Assembly: GCF_037975245.1 (NCBI RefSeq)
Contig: NC_092580.1
Span: forward strand, 33,011,001-33,071,000
Length of the DNA stretch: 60,000 nucleotides
Reading direction: 5' to 3'
From: Apostichopus japonicus
Lineage: Eukaryota > Echinodermata > Holothuroidea > Aspidochirotida > Stichopodidae
The position numbers and the translations under genes were made by a program. A model generated the notes under the pieces. It was not told the DNA's origin and did no database searches. It saw only the letters and a program-made list of their open reading frames with translations. Below, piece by piece: positions 27,301-39,300 of this stretch (its first letter is position 1; every line of letters begins with the position of its first letter).

Positions 27301-30300
27301 GCCTAAAATTTGAATTTCATTTATAAAATACAGACCTGTGACATTGCATTATCTCCCTACAAATCATTTCTCACAATATTTAAATATTTAAAAAAAAAAG
27401 AGTTCTACCTTGACTCCTAATAGACATAAATATCAGGTATCCCTTGGGTTGCAGCATTTCAGTTCAATTTGTCATTTAACCTAGCCATCATCCCCAGGGA
27501 TACATTCCCTGTGCTATCTTTCCTGAGTAAACTGCCTTTACCTGAATACCATCAGGTTTACATTTCCTAATTGTTACGGACAGGATACTGGTACCAAATG
27601 AATATTTGTTTCTTTTGTGATTTTTATGGAGGAGGATGGATGGATTCTTTAAAATTGATACTGCAGAGTCTGAATTATGATAAGAGCAATTTAATTGATA
27701 TGACTGGAGAAAAATTGTAAAAAAATTGTAAAATCAGATGAACAACTGGGAAAGAGATACAACTAGAAAGCTAAATAAAAAGAGTTAGCTTATCAGGGCA
27801 CACAACGATACAACTAGATAGCTAATTAAATGGAGTTAGTACGCTAACAATCAGAGTACTAATCAGAGATAAAGGAAGGAGGAGGGTGGGCAGGGGATGG
27901 GGGGGGGTGGAGGTAAGGGAATGCACTTTACACAGCTAGTGCACTGTTCCTTCTTTGCCTGAAAAGAAAAGTGACTTTTGCCAAATACAGTAGTAAAATA
28001 ATGACAATCAGAAGGGTCGCAGATAAATTGAGAAAATGTGTATATTTTACATTAACAGTAACAAAACCAATGGTCTGAAGTGCCTCTAGTATCTTGAGTT
28101 AAGAGTATGTGAAGCTGCTTTCGAATAAAAAGTTAAAGTTGTTCGAACAATATCATAAGACCATAAACTAACCCAACAAACCCCCCCCCCCCGACTTTCT
28201 TGTTTGGGGTAGGAGTAGGAGATGTGAATTAAAACATTCTTTGTTTGTTTACCAGACAATTAAGGGATGGTAGAGACAGGTCTATACCCAGAAGCACCTC
28301 TAGGCAGATGTACGTCCTGCATGGGGAGTAGTAAAAGGGGATAGAGGGTGTTCGCCTCTTCTTTGAGAATTTTTTTTTATTAAGAAGGCTTACTGTAGAT
28401 TCAACATGGTGCTCTCTTAATATCATTTTAAATAGACATTGTCTAGTACAAGATTCCTTTTGTAGTGTGTGTTATTAAATGTAAGCCATTCAGAAGATTG
28501 TCTGACCATTGTTTTCCCCCCACCCCACCCCAGCCCTGGGTAGAGAAGATGGGAAATTTCCAAGTTTAATCAAATTTGGCAAGTCTCAGCAGTGATCAAT
28601 ATTTATATTGTTCAGACTTACTGTACCAGTGCAAGGTATTCTAACCATACACAGAAATAGCTCTTCATCACCTGTACAACTATTTATATCAATAGAGCTG
28701 TCATATTTCAAGAGAATTATTCTTAAAAATATGGATTAGTGCACCTGTCTCCACCTAGCAGCCTGTACATGACTTTTGTTTTCTTTCATATAAAACCATG
28801 TATGTTATATATTCCATTATACCAGCATGCACTACTTGGACTCTTTTATGCTGCTGTACCCCAGTAGCATAGTAATGTGTGGTGAATGATTAATGCAGCT
28901 TGGTAAACATGAGAATCATTAAATCACAACATTCATGATAATTAGACTCCCTCCCTTCAATGTACACAGTATGTTAAAGGGGTGACCTTCAGTTTATATC
29001 AATAATGATTTCCTGGTATTACATCAATTAACTTCTTGTCAAACTTTATGGTAAGCAGCCACACTTTCATGTCGGCCGCGATCCAGTTTACAGTTTAGCT
29101 CATTTTGGATCGTTTTGCTATGACCATTTCAGATGGGAAACGGTGGATTAATTTCTCATGGATCTAAAACCCTCCCTACCTTAGCTCATCTGGACTGGAA
29201 CCCAACCCCCCAGATGCTAGGTATCATGCTTCTAACCGCTAGATCTAAAACTTTTTAAAATATTTTGTGATAAAGTTTCTAGCTCATTTGAAAACTTTTA
29301 TCAAAGCAAGGATCCCCTTTAACACACAAACAGCTGTATGTAGACGTTATTGCTAATGCTTAGTGTACAGACGACCTTTCATATTCAGCCAGTGAATTAA
29401 TTTGTGTTAGTGGAACAATGAACTTCATAGCAATAATGAGAGCAAGGATGTGTTTGACGTTCTGTTATGACTCTTTTGAGTCCAACATCATCCAGTTACT
29501 AACTAATGGCAATCTATTTATCTTTGGCCAAAAAGCAAAATTTAGAAAATACTGCAGAATCAAAACTGTTGACAAATTTTACACATGTATAATTTGAAAG
29601 CAGAAACATGAAATTAAATTTTCATATCTGGACAGCTTTATTACCTCAAGGAGTTTTTTTTATGACCAGTACACCACACAAGGTGAGAAACCGCCTATTC
29701 GCGATACTGTGAAATAGGCGGTTCGAACGAAGTAGTTTCGCGGAACTACTACCTGAGAAAATAATGTTACGCTAATAAAAAATGAACACATGGGCGTGAG
29801 TTGCACACTAAAAACAGCCCCCAAACTCCCTTCCCTATAAGAAAAGGATACTTATCAGGCTGTAATAGGCTGTTGAAACGCTTAGAAATCCAATAGGATG
29901 TAAAGAAGGTAATAATCCAATATAATCCGGTCAGTTTTCGAAAGATTTGAATCCACTACGAAAACGCATGAGTAAACACTTTGGATGGTAGAATGAGAAG
30001 GAAGGGCATTGACCGGATAGGACTGGTCACTGAGGGTGCACAGTGTTAAAATATTACCAGGGCATACTAGACACGGTAGAATGAGGTGCTAAGGTTGTGA
30101 GGAGACAGGTAAGCAGGGAACGAAGTAAATACAGTTAAACTACAATTCTCATGAACACAGAAAGAAGTTACTAGCACAATTTCCATCATATATTTGTATG
30201 AAATCCTTGCTTTTATTTCGCCAATTTTTGGAAAGTTGTCTTCTACTATTGCAGTGCTTACAGCATCATGAATATTCACGTTTGAGAAAGCAGCAGCCAA

Positions 30301-33300
30301 TCGGTGAAAGCAGGGATACACAACATGTCTGGCCATCTCTATTCCAAACAGCTTCAGAAATTATCACTTTTATCCTTGTTGTGGAGTGACTAAGCCTCAA
30401 ACTTCAGTTTATATAAGTTTATTTACATTTCAATTTAAGTTACCAGTAACAAACATATACTATGATGATTCAGTGTTAACTTCTTTATAGGTAGGATGTA
30501 TATATACATCCTACTGTACCTTGCTGTAGAATTAATGGCAGCTGCGAACTGATGAAGATGTGATTATAAATAGTCCTCTGTAGCTAACTCAACCAGAAGC
30601 ATAAACATAGAGCTAAGCACAAGCCCACACATAATTCAAATATATAAACAAAATCCTTTACCTCTGATAACTTAAAGCACTTAAAACAATAATTTTGAAG
30701 CCAGAGATCTCCTTGACTTATTAGTTAAAGTGACACATCAGTTGAGGATAATATGCAGGCTCTTATGTACTGATGCGATTGGGGTGATGGTAGACAATCT
30801 GAATGGGTTTCCAGATTATATAGGGCCAATGCTTTAATAAACTAAGGCTTTATCAATCTATGCTCTTAAATCTGGTCTAGAGTACAGTGATTGTGTGAAG
30901 ACAGGTAAGTGAAGCGTGAAGTAAATCTAGTATTTTAGCTAACTTACAGTTATATCCCTTTCATCAGTTTCCAGACATCTAAACTAAGTTTGAAGATGGT
31001 TAATTTATTGAAAATGGTTAAGATGTCAAGTTAAAGTATCTGCCATTTTGATCAACAATTTCACCAAAACCAGTCGACATGTTGGCAATTGATCAAGCTA
31101 TATTAAAGACACACTCCTAGGTTTTGTTTTCTCCAACAAACTAAATTTAAAGACCGACTGATTTAAATGACTTAAACTTTGACTTGATTCTCAACATTTC
31201 ATTGCCCAAATACTGTTGCATATAAATAAACAGAAGTATAATCACATGCAAAAGCAAATTGACAATCTAAACGCAATTATTTATTTGTAGTCAATTCTAT
31301 AAATTCAAATATATTTTAAACCTGTATTTCACTTTTTGAAATGTGACTCTATTATTCAAGGCGACAAATCTCGTTTTCAAAACCAGGATGTTAGTGTCAA
31401 AGAAATTTATCACATGCTGCTTTAAGCATCTTGTCAGTCTAATAGTACTTGTCTTGTCAAGAGTCAACGTCTGTCTATATAATGAACTGTTCCTTTAAGA
31501 GCTAGGTGAGAGTGTATGAGTCATCAGCTCCTCTTCCACCTCCTCATCCCGGACTCTAGAAATCAATTTGCTCGGTTAACAAGACTCTTCAAGATTGCCA
31601 GGGAGATCGACATGGCAACCCTTCAAATCTAGTGAAACATTCCATTCATAACTTCACAGGCCAATCAGGTCGTTCTCTGTACCTGGACTTGTTTTACAGT
31701 AGTTCCGGGAGCGCATAACATCATACACCTATATATCTAGAGTATTTCAACCTTCCAAAGACCGGATTGGATCGGTGATTAATGTCCTGTCTAGTTTGTA
31801 TCTGATACTGTAAAGCTCCAGGAGTTCAATTTTTATTCACAAAGTCAAACTTACACTTAGTTAATACCATGCATGCAGGAGTTTCCTAAAATCAGACAAA
31901 CGTTGAATCCTTGGATTGCATTAAGACTGATTTTGGCTACAAAATGTATGCAGTTGTAAGTTAAAACCATGGCAATGCCTGATAAAAATGCAATGAAAAC
32001 ACTGGTCATGTGATGTTTTCTCAATTTTTCTGTTGTTTGTATCAAGCATTGCTACATAAATTTGTAAGTTCCTACAAGGACTAACTATGCCATATATTTT
32101 GGAGATGATACCAAACTATTGGACCAAATATAGTTACAATCATCTTAGACTGGCTTATAAATTTCTCCATTTACCTTTAGTCATTATTAAATACTGCAAC
32201 AGATGGATGATGATGATAGTTAAGATGGTCTCTACCTCTGAGCCACATCTCCCCCCCCCCCATCCTCCTCCTACGCCTCCTCCTCATCCTACAGAACTGC
32301 TTCTAGCCATCTCCTAATATAATAACCCTGGTCGGTCTAAATTGAAATAACTACAACTCAGTCACTCATTACAATCATAATCACTGAGCAGTCACATCAT
32401 AAAGCTGAGTGTAAAGGTTTGTTGCCAGAGTTCGACGCAATTAATTAAAAACCTCCGCTTGCTTTTCCTACATATAAGCTTCTGTAGTATAGGACTGTGT
32501 GTATGTATCACAAATGTACAGTGTTTATGAAAGCTAATATTTATATGGGAAATCTAGCTGAACTTTGACATGAGGTGTACATATACATTTATAACAAAAG
32601 GAGCACTTTAACAAGATGAGATAGATCAAGTGTACATCATGTACAAAAAAAATTCTATTTAAATTAGTCTCCAATAATTAAGTCAATTTAGACAGCATTT
32701 GTCTGGTCAAAGACAGAGCAAATACTGACAAAATATAAAGATAAACATTTAATAATTTTCAAGCACTTCTTGATTATCTGAAGTAGAAAACTTGATGACC
32801 AGGCAATTACAAAAGATCAGAGTCACGATGTTCAAAAACAAGTTGAGCAATAACATGAGAATTTAATTTAAGAATATAAAACTATATAAATATGGAAGAT
32901 AGACCATGGAGAATACATTGGTTGCTTTTGAATTTTTACTGTTTTAACTGGTCAATCTCATTATTAGTTGAATAAATCATCACTGTGGTGAAATAAGGAT
33001 GACCATTTTCTACTCAATCTAGCATATTCCAGACAACACTGATCTCCCATTACTGATCAAGATAATGTCAAGGGCTCTTATTTCCAGTTGTACCGAGGAG
33101 ACAGCATTCTTACAAAACCGTTAGTCCATCTTTAGAGGCCGACAGAATAAGATCTCCATCAGCTGGCTAATGGACTGTGGATGTGACAATCCTAATATAT
33201 ACCACCTCCAAGTCCTGTAAGCACAGCTGTTTAGGCTGTGTATGCTTGTTGTGATCACATTAACAGCAGGCCATGACCAGCCTACTGTTACACTGTGTAA

Positions 33301-36300
33301 TTACACATGTCTGTTAAACTATCAAGTCATTAAATACAAACCTACTCCCTGGTAGACCTGCATGCATGCCTAATCATGATATATGTCATATATTCATCCA
33401 CTGGGTATATAAACTCTTGTGTCGTCAGTCCGCTGATGGTGAAATTGGTTGGGGTATATGATTAATGCAATAACAAAGTTAATACACAAGACAGTCATTC
33501 AAACACACACATACCTTGTACCAGGGTAAGCCTGAAAGGCCTAGCTGAATTTCCAGTGGACATGTTTGCTACTGTAGTATACTGGGCATATTTCCTCTAT
33601 CAATCTTTGGTGGAGTGCACGGACAACCCTGAGCACTTCTTATATGTAAGGGTACTTCGCAATGAAAAGAAAAAGTCAGGAAGCACAACTGTTTGCTACT
33701 TATATTTTGCTTTTACCTATTTTATATTTTTAGAAATTTGGATTTTTTTTCTCTATTTTCACTTTTGTTCTTGTTTTTTTGTTACTTGTGTAGTGAATTC
33801 CTAAATTTCTTTTCTTGTTCACAAACATTCTTTTTATCCTTATCAGAGAGATGGTGAAAATATCACTATAATGGCAACGATGATGTTGTCAGTATGATAA
33901 AAAGGAATAGAATAGAATAGAAGAAGCTCTATAACTCTCAATATTGTGTTATCACTACTACTTCTTCCCAAGATGAGGAAATTTACGTCAATTCCTGTTA
34001 AATCTATAGTGAAGACAAGGCTAAATGACAGCTTCTTCCGCCATTTCAAGTTAAGAGAGGCAAAGTCAATCAAAGTCAAGGCTAATACTTATTGGAGTGA
34101 ATTGGGAAGCAGGCTGTAAAGCATCATAGCTGACAGATGGAAGGAAATGAATCTAACATAACAAAAATAATGATCCTCACCTGGTTAAAAAAAAAAAAAA
34201 ATATCCAATATCCCTCAAGCATTCAATCTACTCTAGAGGACTTAAGACTTCATAGCATCAGAGAGATATTACTAAATTCAAAACTAATTCAAACATAACA
34301 ACTGCTAGTCCAACTGGAAAGTGCTAAGATATCTAGACTTAAAGAGAGGATTAAACTTCCTTTAAACTTTGACATCATGAGGTGTAATCAATCGCTGATT
34401 GCCATTTTCATCCTTCACTAAACAGAATGAGTCACCTTCAAACACAAGTCATCTTTCGGTAAAATTCTGCTGCAACGTTGCCTTGGGTGAAAATATTGCA
34501 TACATACTACCAAACACGCAAACACGTTTTATGATGAATGACTAAGGCTGAGCACAGCGCCATCAAACATCTAACAGACTATCCCCGAAAAAAAGTTAAT
34601 CGACCATTTAATTAAATCACGTTAAATTAAAATTGGCAAACTTAATCAACAGGAAAAACAAACCAATAGATAGGATTGGATGCTAATTAAACTCTCATCC
34701 CAAAGCACCTTATTTTGATAAGTTTCATATGAAGCAAAAAAAAAACAAAACTGAAATATGAAAAATTCTATAAAATTGTTCAGGCCACACAATGTTCATA
34801 TGGTGCAAAAATCTAGTAAGTTTAGTTTAATCAATGGAGTTTCCATTCTGAACTTGCACATACTTGCCGTGCAGTAGATGGTAAACTTGCTAAAAGTTGC
34901 AAAGTCCTCGCTCACATTACTGTATTTTGTGCCACAATATACCAGCGGTTCCCTTTATATATGATTAATTCATTCAGTGATTTCAGTCCTTTCCAACTTC
35001 CAACCAAACTTTGAACAATTGAGATAATTAGTTCTAACGGATCGACTCAAAGAATAGTAAAGCACTTCAACATGGTATGCTGTGATTAATAAATACAGTA
35101 AGTGTGTAACATCTGTATTTTAAAAGTTTTCAGTTTCTGCTGCAGTTTTGATCCTAAACTGCAACATAATCCTTTTCACTACAATCGTGTACACTCTTAA
35201 TAGACTGTATTGACCTAAATATATCAGAAATGAACTGCAGCCGTCGGCCAAAGCAAAGTTCACACATGTACTTGAGATTCATGACACAACTGCAAAGCAC
35301 TGACTAATCCTACCCCGCAGGTCCACTTACCCTCCTTTACCCTGACGACACAAAATTAACAATTTCATAATCGCACCCATTGGCTGTAACCGAGACAACC
35401 TTTTTCGCACTTTTGTGGATCTACCATCGGAGGGACCATTAAACTCCTTGAAAATTAAGATGGCCACTTCAAACATACAAGTGTCGGCCGATTGATTTTA
35501 TCTCTCGCTGCGATCTACTTAGCCTCCAATCAAATCAAGAGGACACCACACCGCTGCCACCACTTACCTTATTTCCACCGGGGTAACACGATAGCGATGA
35601 GTAATCTACGGTAAAATTAGGGATGACCAGGACGAGAGAGAGAGCAAAATTGATTAAAGCAGACCTCTCATCTTTGACAGAGAATACAGAAAGGTTTGTC
35701 ACAAACATTTACAAGCATCCTGAGATGTGTACTTTTGATAGCAAAAGACTGTTAATGTAAAAAAAAAAGAGTTTGTTGACTTGCACATCAACAAATAAGT
35801 AGAGTGATGGCATGGAAAATGGAAATGCTGAGCTTTTAACAAAAGAAAGAGAATATAATATTCCTAATAGTAATGGTCAGTTCTATTAGCAGTACATATT
35901 GGGTTCCCTATATATAGGTCACTCAGGTTAGTACTAAAAGTACTATGGACTATCCCACAGACAGAGTGCATTTCACCAAAGTTGTATTTCTAGGGAAGGG
36001 GAGAGGGGGGTTATATTTCACTTAAATTTAGTTTAATAAACAAAGAATCCAGGGAGCTATGAACATGTCACCTGTTGGAGTGTTGGGTATCTGGATAGGA
36101 TTGTTTTGTTAGAACTTTGTTTCTCTTTCAATTGTTTCCTGAGTGTTTCAGTGGCATCTTAAGCTATGTACATCAAGCATTAGGTATGAGATGGTTGGAT
36201 ACAGGAGGGAATTACTGAGAGGCAACAGTGGCTCACAGACTAGATCTGTACCAGCTATGTATATCAAGTATTAGGTGTGAGATGGTTGGATACAGTAGGG

Positions 36301-39300
36301 AAGGACTGAGGGGCAACTGTGGCTCACAGACCAGATCTGTACCATGCAGCCATTTCTCATGTTTTTTTTTAAATTTCTTTAAATTCACTTAGAATAAACC
36401 CCAGTGGATACTACATTAAGCTCCAATATGTTACCAAATGGTCTCAATACCGCCCCCCCCTCCCCCTCCCTCAATAGTGATGTGATTTAGAATAGCAAGT
36501 CCATTGCATGGTACTGTATGTACTATGAGGACATCATAGAAACCATCTGGAGGCTAATAAAAATTTAATTTTAATATATTGCTGTATATGATAGGACATA
36601 GTCAGCTTTGGTTGCTATAGCTACTGCCTAGATCAGCCAAGTGGGTCCAAGCTGTACATCCTTGCAAAGTTCCAAGTAGACCTTTAATCCCACTAGATCC
36701 AGACAAGCAAAAAGAGGAACACTCACTTCATTTGAAACTGGCAGACTACGAACTCACCTCCCTTTTTCTCTAGGAATATGCTCTGAAATCATTTCTGCTC
36801 ACCAATCTTTCTGGAACATCAGCATTTAGATGAAATTAGTGTCACTTAATCCTTGGTAATTGACATAGAGCACTGACCTTTGACACTCCCACTCTGGGAA
36901 TGTACTAATAAAAGACCAATTACTGTAGCTTTTACTTGCAACCCAAGGTGAAGGACTGAAACAGATCTGATTTACGTGAAACAAGTTCACCATGTCAGCT
37001 TTCTCAACAGAATCACTTTTTTCCCCCTCAGTTGTCATCACCATCATAAATTTACATAGACTTGGAGGACTCAGTCCTTGTTAAGGTAACCTAAGAGATG
37101 CGTTGTTTGATACAGGTATTGCAAACAACATACACAATCAATGTTGAGTGTTGCAGTATGACAGACAGCTCACTAAATACCCTGCAACCACCCACAATGT
37201 ACTGTACAACAGCTAGGAACCTAACTGAACACTCTGTGTACAGTACCACTGAACACTGCCATGCAGGATTCATTCTGTGAGCTTAGAACAATCACAACAT
37301 ACACAATCAATGTTGAGTGTTGCAGTATGACAGACAGATCACTGAATACCCTGCAACCACCCACAATGTACTGTATGTACAACAGCTAGGAACCTAACTG
37401 GACACTGTGTACAGTACCACTGAACACTGCCATGCAGGATTCATTCTGTGAGCTTAGAACAAGCACAACATACACAATCAATGTTGAGTGTTGCAATATG
37501 ACAGACAGCTCACTAAATACCCTGCAACCACCCACAATGTACTGTATGTACAACAGCTAGGAACCTAACTGAACACTCTGTGTACAGTACCACTGAACAC
37601 TGCCATGCAGGATTCATTCTGTGAGCTTAGAACAAGCACAACATACACAATCAATGTTGAGTGTTGCAGTATGACAGACAGCTCACTAAATACCCTGCAA
37701 CCACCCACAATGTACTGTATGTACAACAGCTAGGAACCTAACTGAACACTGTGTACAGTACCACTGAACACTGCCATGCAGGATTCATTCTGTGAGCTTA
37801 GAACAAGCACAACATACACAATCAATGTTGAGTGTTGCAGTATGACAGACAGCTCACTGAATACCCTGCAACGACCCACAATGTACTGTATGTACAACAG
37901 CTAGGAACCTAACTGAACACTCTGTGTACAGTACCACTGAACACTGCCATGCAGGATTCATTCTGTGAGCTTAGAACAAGCACAACATACACAATCAATG
38001 TTGAGTGTTGCAGTATGACAGACAGCTCACTGAATACCCTGCAACCACCCACAATGTACTGTACAACAGCTAGGAACCTAACTGAACACTGTGTACAGTA
38101 CAGTATCAATGATAGATGTCACAGTGTGACAGATACAGTAGCTCACTGAACACTGCCATGCAGGATTTACTCATTTGGAGTGATAGCTCAGTGGTTAACA
38201 CCGGTGCCTTTCAATCATAAGGTCCCCGGTTCGAGTCATTCCCAGATTAATGTATGTCGTCCAGTTACAGAGTTGTTGACAATTAACAATTAACAATCAT
38301 GGACGTTAAATATGAATGTAAGAGACTGACTTCGGTCAGCTTGCGGCTTTGATAAGCCAATAAGGCTTCTTCGCGAGTTCCTGCTTGCAGGAGGATCTAA
38401 TATACATACTCTGTGAGCTTAGAACAATCACAACATACACAATCAATGTTGAGTGTTGCAGTGTGACAGATACAGCAGCTCACTGAACACTGCAACAAGA
38501 TTGATTCTGTGACCTTAGAACAATCATAATATACACAATCAATGTTAGGTGTCACTGTGTGACAGATACAGTAGCTCACTGAACACTGCTATGCAGGATT
38601 TACTCTGTGAGCTTAGAACAATCACAACTTACATCTGAGCAATTTATAACTGGTAGTGTACCTGACCTGACTAGCCTATGGTATGAAGTATTAAACCTAG
38701 TACTAAACTACACTTATCACTCACACCCTTATTACAATCTCACCATCACGAGGGCTTTGTGGTCAAATGGAAAGGCAATCAAACTTGCAATCTAAGGATT
38801 GCAGGTCCCCGAGTCCAGGCCAAATAATCACTGTTTCCATTGGCAAGACACTTATTACCACTGCCTCTCTTTACTCCTGAGGTATATAAATGGGGTCCTG
38901 CAAGATAACTATGGTTGCAGACCCTTGTTTGCACTGTGCCCTATTGGAAGTCCCCCAGGGCACACATAAATGTGGTGCACTGTAGTTCCCAGGGAGGACT
39001 GTTTGAAATGTGCACACTTGGGTGTGTGGGTGTGACAAGTGAACAATGACCAGCTGTTAACTGTTTTAAAGTAGTGTGAGAATGCCTTGTCTTGATGTAA
39101 GGCAACTGTTTAAAATCTTCAACTTGTAGTTTGCAACACTTAAACATTCCAAAACTTACTGGTTTGGATATTTACAAGTGATGAGCACACCTGTCTCCCT
39201 TTAACCTAACGAGGAGGAGCAAAGTCAATAGACTGTACAGTATTAATGCCTATGATACTAATTGATCACACATAGAAAATTTTTTTTTTTTTCTTCAGAA

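Noticed and set aside
37098-38149. Several short frames on both strands with near-identical peptides
   Set aside because: Repeated copies of the same 171-bp satellite unit, not paralogous genes.
38178-38245. Possible functional tRNA gene
   Set aside because: A and B boxes are present, but the sequence cannot form a full cloverleaf (no matching acceptor stem at the 3' side) and it continues into the SINE body shared with 53068-53306.
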